Source: an uncultured Prevotella sp.
Lineage (GTDB): Bacteria > Bacteroidota > Bacteroidia > Bacteroidales > Bacteroidaceae
Direction of reading: 5' to 3'
Assembly (NCBI GenBank): GCA_900318855.1
Contig: ONMG01000128.1
Coordinates: 1-11,959, forward strand
DNA: 11,959 bases
The notes below the pieces were generated by a model. The model made no database searches and had not been told where the DNA came from. It was given only the letters and a program-made list of their open reading frames with translations. Position numbers and translations under genes: made by a program. Shown in pieces: positions 6,164 to 11,959 of this stretch (positions are counted from its first letter, which is position 1; each line of letters opens with the position of its first letter).

Positions 6164-7726
6164 ATGAAGAAGAAAACAATTTGGACCATAGCGGTGATAA
6201 TGGGATTCTCCTTTCTCGCGCTGCTTTTCCTTCAGTTGAACTACATCCAGGAGATGGTGGACATGAAGAAGGAACAGTTCGACGAGTCGGTGAATCGCGC
6301 ACTGAACCAGGCTTCGCGCAACTTGGAATTCAATGAGACCCGCCGTTATTTGGAGCAAAGCGTCAACGAGACAGAGCGTCGTGCCTACAGCAAGGATTCT
6401 ATGGGAACGCGCTCCGGTCAGCCCGACGGTACGGTGCAGTTCTCGCACCAGCATTCGGTGGCAGGAAAGGATGGCACCATCTACTCCCAGTTCGAGCTGA
6501 AGACCATCTCAACGAAGCCCTCCCAGGTGCCAAAGGCCATGATACTGCACAATGACCGTAACTCGCTGTCGGAGGCATCCAAATCGCTTCAGGAGATTGT
6601 GAAGAACAGATATGTCTATCAGAAGGCGTTGCTTGACGACGTCGTCTATTCTATTCTTTACAGTGCTTCGGAGAAGCCGCTTAGGGAGCGAATCAACTTC
6701 AAGATGCTCGACCAGGATCTTAAGGCCGAACTGATGAACAATGGCATCAACATTCCTTATCATTTTACTGTCTCGACGCAGGATGGACGGGAAGTTTACC
6801 GTTGTCCTGACTATACTGACGAGGGCGACCAGTACACCTATTCGCAAGTGCTGTTCCACAACGACCCCCAATCGAAGATGGGAGTGGTGAGGATTCATTT
6901 CCCTGCCATGAATCAGTACATCTACTCCTCAGTGCGCTTTGTCATTCCGTCGGTCATCTTCACCATCGTGCTGTTGGTCACCTTCATCTTCACCATCGTG
7001 GTCATCTTCCGGCAGAAGCGCTATACGGAGATGAAGAACGATTTTGTAAACAACATGACCCACGAGTTGAAGACTCCCATTGCCAGCATCTCGCTGGCTG
7101 CGCAGATGATGAACGATCCTTCGGTCACAAAGAGTCCGAAGATGATGCAGCACCTGAGTGGCATCATCCAGGATGAATCCAAGCGACTCCGGTTCCTGGT
7201 GGAGAAGGTGCTGCAGATGTCGATGTTCGACCGCAAAAAAGCCGTGTTCAAGAAGAAGCGTCTCGACCTCAACGAAATGGTGGAGAACATCTCTAAGTCG
7301 TTCACGCTCAGGGTGGAGCATACGGGTGGAAAGATCTACACAGATATTGAGGCCATAGACTCCACAATCTATGTGGACGAGGTGCATTTCCAGAACGTTA
7401 TCTTCAATCTGCTCGACAATGCGGTGAAATATGGTAAGCCGGGTGAGAAGCTGGACGTTTATCTCAAGACTTGGAATGACGACAACTGGCTCTACCTCTC
7501 GGTGCGCGATACGGGAGTCGGCATCAAGAAAGAGGACCTGAAGAAAGTGTTCGAGAAATTCTACCGCGTCCATACCGGCAATGTGCATGATGTGAAGGGC
7601 TTCGGGCTGGGCCTGGCCTATGTCAAGAAGATGGTGGAACTGCACCAGGGAGAGATTAGGGTTGACAGCGAGTATGGCAAGGGTACCACCTTCACCATCA
7701 AGCTCCCGGTCATCAAAGAAGATTAA
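6164..7726 (+). CDS. rprX: RprX-like sensor histidine kinase
   Basis: 520 residues from ATG 6164 (MKKKTIWTIAVIMGF); an in-frame ATG six codons earlier is possible, but the chosen start gives the usual short basic N-terminus before the first helix. Inner-membrane sensor: helix 1 about residues 5-25, a periplasmic region of roughly 230 residues, helix 2 about 257-283, then a cytoplasmic kinase core. Seen: H-box MTHELKTPI with phospho-acceptor His300, N-box NLLDNAVKYG (415-424), G1 box DTGVGI (449-454), FEKFYRV, and G2 box GFGLGLAYVK (479-488). All catalytic motifs are intact, so it should autophosphorylate and pass phosphate to the regulator 57 bases downstream. The layout and the partner resemble RprX/RprY first described in Bacteroides fragilis; the symbol rests on that recognition, not on a search. 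The signal sensed is unknown. TATATTTG lies at 6151-6158, unusually close to the start. Confidence 0.88.
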   Translation: MKKKTIWTIAVIMGFSFLALLFLQLNYIQEMVDMKKEQFDESVNRALNQASRNLEFNETRRYLEQSVNETERRAYSKDSMGTRSGQPDGTVQFSHQHSVAGKDGTIYSQFELKTISTKPSQVPKAMILHNDRNSLSEASKSLQEIVKNRYVYQKALLDDVVYSILYSASEKPLRERINFKMLDQDLKAELMNNGINIPYHFTVSTQDGREVYRCPDYTDEGDQYTYSQVLFHNDPQSKMGVVRIHFPAMNQYIYSSVRFVIPSVIFTIVLLVTFIFTIVVIFRQKRYTEMKNDFVNNMTHELKTPIASISLAAQMMNDPSVTKSPKMMQHLSGIIQDESKRLRFLVEKVLQMSMFDRKKAVFKKKRLDLNEMVENISKSFTLRVEHTGGKIYTDIEAIDSTIYVDEVHFQNVIFNLLDNAVKYGKPGEKLDVYLKTWNDDNWLYLSVRDTGVGIKKEDLKKVFEKFYRVHTGNVHDVKGFGLGLAYVKKMVELHQGEIRVDSEYGKGTTFTIKLPVIKED

Positions 7727-7783
7727 TGTGTAATGTGTTCAGAGGTCAACGAAATAAGTATAAACTAATAAACATTGAGAACT

Positions 7784-8482
7784 ATGGAAGAATCATTGAA
7801 GATCCTGTTGTGTGAGGACGATGAGAACCTGGGAATGCTGCTCCGTGAGTACTTGCAGGCAAAAGGATACCAGGCTACCCTTTGCCCCGATGGTGAAGAG
7901 GGCTACAAGGAGTTTATGAAGACAAAGTATGATATCTGCGTGCTCGATGTGATGATGCCCAAGAAGGACGGTTTCACGCTCGCGCAGGAGATTCGGCAGG
8001 CCAATGCCGAGATGCCGATCATCTTCCTCACGGCTAAGGCCCTGAAGGAGGATATCCTGGAAGGTTTCAAGATTGGAGCTGACGACTATATCACCAAGCC
8101 TTTCTCCATGGAGGAGCTGGTGCTTCGCATCGAGGCTATCTTGCGCCGCGTTCGTGGAAAGAAGAATAAGGAGTCGACACTCTATCATATCGGCCGCTTC
8201 ACCTTTGATACACAGAAGCAGCTGCTCACCATTGGCGATAAGCAGACAAAGCTCACAACCAAGGAGAACGAGCTTCTGGCACTGCTCTGCTCACATCGTA
8301 ACGAGATCCTGCAGCGCGACTTTGCCCTGAAGACGATTTGGATTGACGACAACTACTTCAACGCCCGCTCGATGGACGTCTACATCACGAAGCTGCGCAA
8401 GCATCTGAAGGATGACGACCAAATAGAGATTATCAATATCCACGGCAAGGGCTACAAGCTCATCACTCCTGAAGAGGAATAA
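7784..8482 (+). CDS. rprY: RprY-like OmpR/PhoB-family response regulator
   Basis: 232 residues. Receiver domain 1-120: acidic pocket E11-D12-D13, phospho-acceptor Asp55 in VLDVMMP, Thr83 in LTAK and Lys105 in TKPF. After a short basic linker comes a winged-helix DNA-binding domain (about 137-229) with TKLTTKENELLALL and, at the end, SMDVYITKLRKHL and IHGKGYKL, as in the OmpR/PhoB group. All key residues are present, so it should be a phosphorylation-controlled transcription factor working with the kinase upstream. The frame can be extended three codons to a TTG at 7775, but ATG 7784 gives the family-typical start MEESLKILLCEDDE. The strong resemblance to RprY of Bacteroides is from recognition. 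An inverted-repeat terminator follows at 8533-8577. Confidence 0.92.
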   Translation: MEESLKILLCEDDENLGMLLREYLQAKGYQATLCPDGEEGYKEFMKTKYDICVLDVMMPKKDGFTLAQEIRQANAEMPIIFLTAKALKEDILEGFKIGADDYITKPFSMEELVLRIEAILRRVRGKKNKESTLYHIGRFTFDTQKQLLTIGDKQTKLTTKENELLALLCSHRNEILQRDFALKTIWIDDNYFNARSMDVYITKLRKHLKDDDQIEIINIHGKGYKLITPEEE

Positions 8483-8487
8483 GCGGC

Positions 8488-8694
8488 TCAGTATTTGCTC
8501 GCAGCCTTTGTGAGCAGCACATAACCGATACTGCCTGCTACGATTAGGAACCATCCTAAGAGTAGCAGGCTGTTTTTGTCAGTCCACCCGCCAATGTAGC
8601 AAACGGTCAGTTCGAATACACCGGTGTAGACAAGAGGAAGCCCGAGAAAACGGAGCTTCCGTGCGGATATATGGGGGATGTGGAATCGTTTCAT
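8488..8694 (-). CDS. Small two-helix membrane protein, function unknown
   Basis: 68 residues. A basic N-terminus (MKRFHIPHISARKLRFLG) is followed by two hydrophobic segments, about residues 18-34 and 43-61, and a short charged tail (KAASKY), so both ends are probably cytoplasmic. It converges on the response regulator with five bases between the stops. I cannot name a family. The call rests on a clean ATG, a coherent topology following the positive-inside rule, and the match of frame and gap; its short length leaves some doubt. Its distal half overlaps the terminator hairpin of the opposite operon. Confidence 0.65.
   Translation of the reverse strand: MKRFHIPHISARKLRFLGLPLVYTGVFELTVCYIGGWTDKNSLLLLGWFLIVAGSIGYVLLTKAASKY
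8533..8577 (+). terminator. Terminator of the rprX-rprY operon, inside the opposing gene
   Basis: GCCTGCTAC (8533-8541) pairs perfectly with GTAGCAGGC (8562-8570). Inside, after a symmetric GA/GA internal loop, TTAGG (8544-8548) pairs with CCTAA (8555-8559) around a six-base loop. The stem is followed by TG and then TTTTT (8573-8577) on the plus strand. It lies about 50 bases after the regulator's stop and within the coding sequence of the minus-strand membrane protein. Confidence 0.75.
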
Positions 8695-8797
8695 TTCGTT
8701 TCTTTACTCCTTACGTGATTGTGGCCGTCGGATTATGGTGTGAAGTCTCAGAATCCGTGAACTGGGACTGTCAAGGATGACCTTCTCTCGGCCGTGG

Positions 8798-8805
8798 CAA
8801 ATATA
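8798..8805 (-). promoter_or_regulatory. Possible -7 element for the small membrane protein gene
   Basis: On the minus strand TATATTTG matches TAnnTTTG about 100 bases before the ATG at 8694. No clear -33 box was seen. The rest of 8695-8898 holds nothing I could identify. Confidence 0.3.
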
Positions 8806-8898
8806 GGCAAAAGTTATAGGATGTGAGGGATAATGCCTGTTAAGGCTTGTTAATGTATGAGGGAAATGATGAGCGACCGGGGCATGGCTTAACCTCCT

Positions 8899-9948
8899 TC
8901 AGGTGCTCTTAATCTTCTTCTGCAGATACTGCCGGAGGTCGGCGTCGCCGGGGAGTGCCAGTTTCTTGCGGATGTTGCCGCGCACCGTTCCGATGTTGCT
9001 CAGGCTGCGGTGGGTGGCCGTAGCAATCTCTTTCATCGACAGTCCCTTAACCACCAGGTGGCAGACTTCCAGCTCCATGGGGGACAGACTGGGAAAGACC
9101 GAGTGTAAATCCTCTAAGTGAGTCTTCTGCTGCGCTGAGAGATAGAGCCCTAACCGGATAAGACTTTCACGGGTTGACTTCGTGAGGTTGTTGAGCTGGG
9201 ATGGAGCGGTCGAGGTGTCGCGGATGGATTGGCGACAGAGCTGTATTATGGTGAGCAACTCTACCTTATTGATATGGAGCAGGCTCAGAATGGATTGCTG
9301 CCAATGTTGGTAGTCGGTGATTTCGCGCGATGAGCTGCTGAACCAAATGTGGATGGTGATGGAGTAGAGCCACAATACGACCATCACATAGATGAAAATT
9401 GTCAGGAACTGGGTGCCCACCAGGGTGGGAGCAATGGAATAGGCAATGGCAACGGAGACAAGGAAGATGCCGAGGATGATGGTGGAAGCCTTGCGAGCCA
9501 GTCCCATGCAACTGAAGAAGAACAGTGCCAGTGAGTCGATCTCATTGATAAGGAGATTGTCGGAGCAGATATTGTGGGTTGCGGGAGTGAAGGTGAGACT
9601 GATGATGACGATGCCGCAGCTCTCGAAGATTTGTGTGATGATGACCAGCAGGGTGAAAGCTTTCTTGAGGCTGATTTTCCTTGCGATGAAGAGCGAGAGC
9701 AGGATGGCGCAGTTCAGCCAGACGCCCAGCGAGATGAGTCGATGTATGGGCTGGACGCTCCCAATCCACCCTGTCAGAAAATGGAAGGGCAGCGCAATGA
9801 GGGTGGTGCAGCAAAGGGTGTAGAAGGTGCCCGAGCGCATCAGATGAACGATGCTGTCGGCTTGTTGGCCCAGCAAAGCATGGACGGGCCGCGCTATGGC
9901 TGTCCGCAGCTTGCTTGATGTAGTCGTATTGTCCTTCTGTTCTACCAT
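8899..9948 (-). CDS. Membrane-anchored LuxR/GerE-type transcription regulator (paralogue 1)
   Basis: 349 residues. A hydrophilic N-terminus (about 1-38) is followed by about six hydrophobic segments near residues 42-60, 71-90, 98-120, 135-152, 155-173 and 180-202, then a helical linker (about 208-282) and a C-terminal helix-turn-helix (about 284-349). The HTH reads LSPMELEVCHLVVKGLSMKE and continues with NIGTVRGNIRKKL as the recognition helix region, typical of the LuxR/GerE fold. There is no receiver or autoinducer domain; any sensing would be through the membrane part. It starts 45 bases after the stop of the paralogue at 9994-11076, with no promoter visible between, so it is probably the second gene of that operon. 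The two share membrane layout and near-identical HTH. Targets are unknown; an inferred candidate is the TTTGCACC arrays in the intergenic region further upstream. Confidence 0.82.
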   Translation of the reverse strand: MVEQKDNTTTSSKLRTAIARPVHALLGQQADSIVHLMRSGTFYTLCCTTLIALPFHFLTGWIGSVQPIHRLISLGVWLNCAILLSLFIARKISLKKAFTLLVIITQIFESCGIVIISLTFTPATHNICSDNLLINEIDSLALFFFSCMGLARKASTIILGIFLVSVAIAYSIAPTLVGTQFLTIFIYVMVVLWLYSITIHIWFSSSSREITDYQHWQQSILSLLHINKVELLTIIQLCRQSIRDTSTAPSQLNNLTKSTRESLIRLGLYLSAQQKTHLEDLHSVFPSLSPMELEVCHLVVKGLSMKEIATATHRSLSNIGTVRGNIRKKLALPGDADLRQYLQKKIKST

Positions 9949-9993
9949 TGCTGTCAGATATTTACATGCTTATTCTGTCTTTGAAGACTGGGC

Positions 9994-11076
9994 TTAGCCT
10001 CCCTTATACTCTGTACCCCCCCCATGGCCGAGAGAGTACGTTGAGTTAGATTGCTGAGTGGCGCTCTCTTCCAGTCGTTGCATCAGCGTCTCGCGCAGTT
10101 CCTCACCCGTGCTCAGTTGCAGTTTCTTTCTGATGTTTCCTCTCACGGTTCCAATGTTGTTCACACTCTTGCCGAGCGCTATAGCGATTTCCTTCAGTGT
10201 GAGTCCCTTGAGAATGAGTCGGCACACTTCGGCTTCAGTGGGTGAGAGCTGTGGCAACAGTTCGCGGATGTTCGTCTGCCTGTCGCGCTTCTCATTGCAA
10301 AGATACTCACTGAGGTCGATGAGGTTGCTGCGTGTTTGCTCCGAGAGACTGCTTGTCAATCGCGCATCGAGCTCCTTGTTGTCTTTGGCCTGTCGGCAGA
10401 GTTTCACGAGCGAGGAGATTTCCATCCGGCTCATGTTGAGGATGTCGAGGATGGAGTGTTCCACCTGCTTATAGTCGTCAATCTTCTGCGAGATGTCACT
10501 GATGAAGATGCGCATGGCCACGGCGTTGACCCACAGCAGAATCATGATGATGGCGAAGATGAAGGCAAACCGCGACGCCAAGGCTTGGGGATTGAGGTTA
10601 TAGCCCAGAAACCAGGAGGCCAGTGAGAGAACGAGCACATAGGTGGGGCCATTGCGCAGCATGCCCAGACAAGCGTTGATGAAGTTGATGAATGTCATCA
10701 CTTCGTTGATGAGTATGAGCTCCTTGTACAGGGGCAGCTGGGCCGCTGTTGCTGTGGCAGCGAGGTAGACGATGCGAACACTGGTCAGCACTTGGACTGA
10801 GGTTACTGCTGCGAGGTAGGCTGTTTCCAGCGACATCTTCCTCAGGATGTAAAGTGAGAGGATGAGGATGACCGACAGCCAGATGGTGGCCGAGATGCCC
10901 TGCAATATTATGTCGTTGTTGCCAATCCAGTTGAAGAAAAAGTGGAAAGGCATGCCCACAATGGCCATCGTCGATATCACCAAATAGACGATGAGGCGCA
11001 TCTGCTCAATAGCTCCTGAAGCTCGGCTATTGATGAATGCTCTGAGGGCGTTATGCTGTCGGGTTTGCGTTTGCAT
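9994..11076 (-). CDS. Membrane-anchored LuxR/GerE-type transcription regulator (paralogue 2)
   Basis: 360 residues from ATG 11076. About six hydrophobic segments (near residues 28-47, 58-77, 86-107, 120-140, 145-160 and 168-190), a helical linker with SRMEISSLVKLCRQ, then the HTH (about 273-335): LSPTEAEVCRLILKGLTLKE and, later, NIGTVRGNIRKKL, the latter identical to paralogue 1. PFHFFFNWIG aligns with PFHFLTGWIG of the other copy, so the similarity covers the membrane part too. The frame runs on to 11211, but those 45 codons are Lys-rich, overlap the TTTGCACC array and a -7 motif, and have no counterpart in the paralogue, so ATG 11076 is chosen. The C-terminal tail HGGGTEYKGG is encoded through a run of eight G and lies beyond the HTH. 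First gene of a probable two-regulator operon, divergent from the secreted-protein gene at the right edge. Confidence 0.82.
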   Translation of the reverse strand: MQTQTRQHNALRAFINSRASGAIEQMRLIVYLVISTMAIVGMPFHFFFNWIGNNDIILQGISATIWLSVILILSLYILRKMSLETAYLAAVTSVQVLTSVRIVYLAATATAAQLPLYKELILINEVMTFINFINACLGMLRNGPTYVLVLSLASWFLGYNLNPQALASRFAFIFAIIMILLWVNAVAMRIFISDISQKIDDYKQVEHSILDILNMSRMEISSLVKLCRQAKDNKELDARLTSSLSEQTRSNLIDLSEYLCNEKRDRQTNIRELLPQLSPTEAEVCRLILKGLTLKEIAIALGKSVNNIGTVRGNIRKKLQLSTGEELRETLMQRLEESATQQSNSTYSLGHGGGTEYKGG

Positions 11077-11080
11077 GGCG

Positions 11081-11088
11081 CAAAGGTA
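11081..11088 (-). promoter_or_regulatory. -7 element before paralogue 2
   Basis: On the minus strand TACCTTTG matches TAnnTTTG four bases before the ATG at 11076. Transcription would start at or next to the start codon, so the message would be nearly leaderless. Array A occupies the place of the -33 region, starting 17 bases upstream, and no TTG is seen there. Confidence 0.4.
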
Positions 11089-11104
11089 GGGATTATTCTC
11101 CTTT

Positions 11105-11143
11105 TTTGCACCATTTTGCACCTTCTTTTTTCGGCTTTGCACC
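11105..11143 (+). repeat. Array A: three exact TTTGCACC repeats
   Basis: TTTGCACC occurs at 11105-11112, 11115-11122 and 11136-11143, all on the plus strand, with start-to-start distances of 10 and 21 bases, that is one and two helical turns. The spacers are AT and a 13-base pyrimidine-rich stretch. A fourth copy expected at 11146 is absent (TTTTTTAA). Confidence 0.8.
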
Positions 11144-11441
11144 TCTTTTTTAAGGAGGGTGGTTCCTAATAACCGCGATGGTGCTGACTGATTTTGATGT
11201 TCGCAATCCACTGCGGCATACTCCCTGGAGCGGGTCCGGCGTGGCGGGGTGAAGGAGCATTAGACTTACTGCTTCCATCGTCTACCTTAATTTTTGTCCT
11301 ATTGGCTGCAAATTTTGATATTCGTGGCTTCCCTGTGCTCAGAACTGTCGGAGTGGGTATGGATGCGCCGACTCTCTTCCTGTGGAGTGTATAATCAATA
11401 TTAGCCGAATAATTGAGTATATTGCTCGGTTATGTATGCGT

Positions 11442-11490
11442 TTTGTACTATTTTGCACCTGATTATTGAGTCTTTGCATCATTTTGAACC
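11442..11490 (+). repeat. Array B: four TTTGCACC-like repeats
   Basis: TTTGTACT (11442), TTTGCACC (11452), TTTGCATC (11473) and TTTGAACC (11483) are spaced 10, 21 and 10 bases, with AT inside both pairs and a 13-base spacer between them. This is the same geometry as array A. The array ends 33 bases before the -7 element of the secreted-protein gene, the place expected for an activator site. Confidence 0.75.
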
Positions 11491-11523
11491 AATCCTTTTT
11501 TCGTACTTTCGTTGGGTTATTCC

Positions 11524-11531
11524 TAACTTTG
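11524..11531 (+). promoter_or_regulatory. -7 element of the secreted-protein gene
   Basis: TAACTTTG matches TAnnTTTG. The -33 region (TTTTTTCG, 11495-11502) is only a weak match, which would suit an activator-dependent promoter driven from array B. Predicted transcription start near 11538; leader of about 110 bases to ATG 11649. Confidence 0.45.
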
Positions 11532-11574
11532 CATTCCGGGTAATACCCACGGTTTTTCAACTTTAATAAAGATA

Positions 11575-11613
11575 ATGGGCAACAACCTCATGAGACATCT
11601 TAATACAGAATAA
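11575..11613 (+). other. 12-codon reading frame in the leader
   Basis: ATG at 11575 opens MGNNLMRHLNTE followed by TAA. It lies about 37 bases after the predicted transcription start and 35 bases before the main ATG. Its sequence resembles the first residues of the main gene (MGTLKKHLNGND). It may be a leader peptide or a remnant of a duplicated start region. Confidence 0.3.
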
Positions 11614-11621
11614 TAAGGAAA

Positions 11622-11641
11622 ATAATCAACTATAATCAACT
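11622..11641 (+). repeat. Tandem duplication of a 10-base unit
   Basis: ATAATCAACT occurs twice head to tail, directly before the ATG at 11649. Confidence 0.7.
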
Positions 11642-11648
11642 TAACAAA

Positions 11649-11959
11649 ATGGGAACATTGAAGAAACATCTTAACGGAAATGACCATAGCCCTAAGCTGC
11701 TACAGTCACGCTGATCCGCTCTCGTGTGGGTATGTTTGGCTTTGCTTTACAGCACGGTCGTTTCAGGACAAAACGTAACGATTTCGCCCTCCACGGGCAG
11801 TCTCATCGCAGGCGTGACGTATACAGGAGAGGTCGGCTTTGAGCAAGGATGGTCGTCGCTTTGGCGGCATAATCAGTTGCCACTCACCCTGCATGTATCC
11901 GACAAGAAGGATTTAACATCAAGTGGTGTACTGAAGGACCCAGCTGGTAACATCAGCCT
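11649..11959 (+). pseudogene. Start of a secreted protein gene interrupted by an in-frame TGA; runs off the window
   Basis: From ATG 11649 the frame reads MGTLKKHLNGNDHSPKLLQSR and meets TGA at 11712-11714. The same frame then stays open to the window edge (81 codons). It begins with a hydrophobic stretch SALVWVCLALLYSTVVSGQ, followed by NVTISPSTGSLIAGVTYTGE and further beta-rich, polar sequence. Together the two parts form a textbook signal peptide: basic start, hydrophobic core, small residues before the cleavage region near SGQ. The stop therefore probably replaced a sense codon, for example TGG (Trp). A start after the stop (GTG 11724) would give a signal peptide without a basic head. Possible readings: a nonsense-inactivated gene, a sequencing error, or use of the later start. 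The product would be exported, perhaps a surface or adhesin-like protein, but no family is recognised. Divergent from the two LuxR-type regulators and preceded by array B. Confidence 0.6.

Larger units (their letters stand above)
11077..11648. other. Divergent intergenic region (0.57 kb) with two operator-like arrays
   Basis: Lies between paralogue 2 and the secreted-protein gene. It holds array A (11105-11143), array B (11442-11490), a -7 element for each flanking gene (minus 11081-11088; plus 11524-11531), a 12-codon reading frame (11575-11613) and a tandem 10-base repeat (11622-11641). The middle, 11166-11429, is open on the minus strand for 87 codons but has no usable start. Confidence 0.7.

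Noticed and set aside
6929..7645. A 238-codon minus-strand frame opposite the sensor kinase
   Set aside because: A shadow of the kinase core with His/Leu/Glu-rich random-looking sequence; all kinase motifs lie on the plus strand.
7775..7783. TTG start three codons upstream of the response regulator
   Set aside because: The ATG at 7784 gives the standard receiver-domain start.
11077..11211. 45-codon N-terminal extension of LuxR-type paralogue 2
   Set aside because: It is encoded by the TTTGCACC array and T-rich spacers, is Lys-rich, contains the -7 motif and has no counterpart in paralogue 1.
11280..11289. GTCTACCTTA, also present at the EF-G2 promoter (2942-2951)
   Set aside because: Exact 10-base matches between two places are expected many times in a window of this size; nothing around them is shared.
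11105..11490. CRISPR-like interpretation of the TTTGCACC repeats
   Set aside because: Units are only eight bases with 2- and 13-base spacers and there are no cas genes; an operator is far more likely.
11339..11560. 73-codon minus-strand frame across array B
   Set aside because: It overlaps array B and the promoter of the secreted-protein gene and has no protein-like features.

Overview
The window reads as chromosomal DNA of a Bacteroidota bacterium, most likely of the Prevotellaceae. The evidence is that the genes lack clear Shine-Dalgarno sequences, several starts are preceded by the Bacteroidota sigma-factor -7 element TAnnTTTG, and the gene content is typical: an RprX/RprY-type two-component pair, an EF-G paralogue of the Bacteroides EF-G2 type, HemW and a UraA-type permease. 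The genus is inferred; no rRNA or marker gene is present.

Left part (1-2850): a terminator-like hairpin, a UraA-type nucleobase permease (88-1347), and 8 bases later a small two-helix membrane protein (1356-1712). Converging on these from the right is hemW (1720-2850, minus), a radical-SAM haem chaperone. Centre (2851-6163): a promoter region, then a 720-residue EF-G paralogue (3003-5165). Its G-domain lacks the catalytic histidine and its domain IV carries an insertion of about 26 residues. Both traits point to the EF-G2 that translocates without GTP hydrolysis in Bacteroides thetaiotaomicron. A strong terminator follows, then nearly 1 kb without a confident gene; this stretch holds a possible decayed minus-strand reading frame and a cluster of inverted repeats.

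Two-component block (6164-8694): a sensor kinase and an OmpR-family regulator resembling RprX/RprY, probably one operon. A small membrane protein gene converges on them, and the operon's apparent terminator lies inside that gene.

Right part (8899-11959): two tandem minus-strand paralogues, each with about six membrane helices and a C-terminal LuxR/GerE-type helix-turn-helix. They are probably co-transcribed, the distal gene at 9994-11076 first. Divergent from them, at the right edge, starts a secreted protein whose signal peptide is interrupted by an in-frame TGA. The intergenic region between them carries two arrays of the octamer TTTGCACC with the same geometry (repeats 10 and 21 bases apart, N2 and N13 spacers), one beside each divergent gene.

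The most interesting candidate system is this right-hand locus: membrane-anchored LuxR-type regulators, a phased repeat operator present in two copies, and a secreted surface-type product that is now possibly switched off by a nonsense codon. The link between regulators and repeats is inferred from position and geometry, not shown by the sequence.
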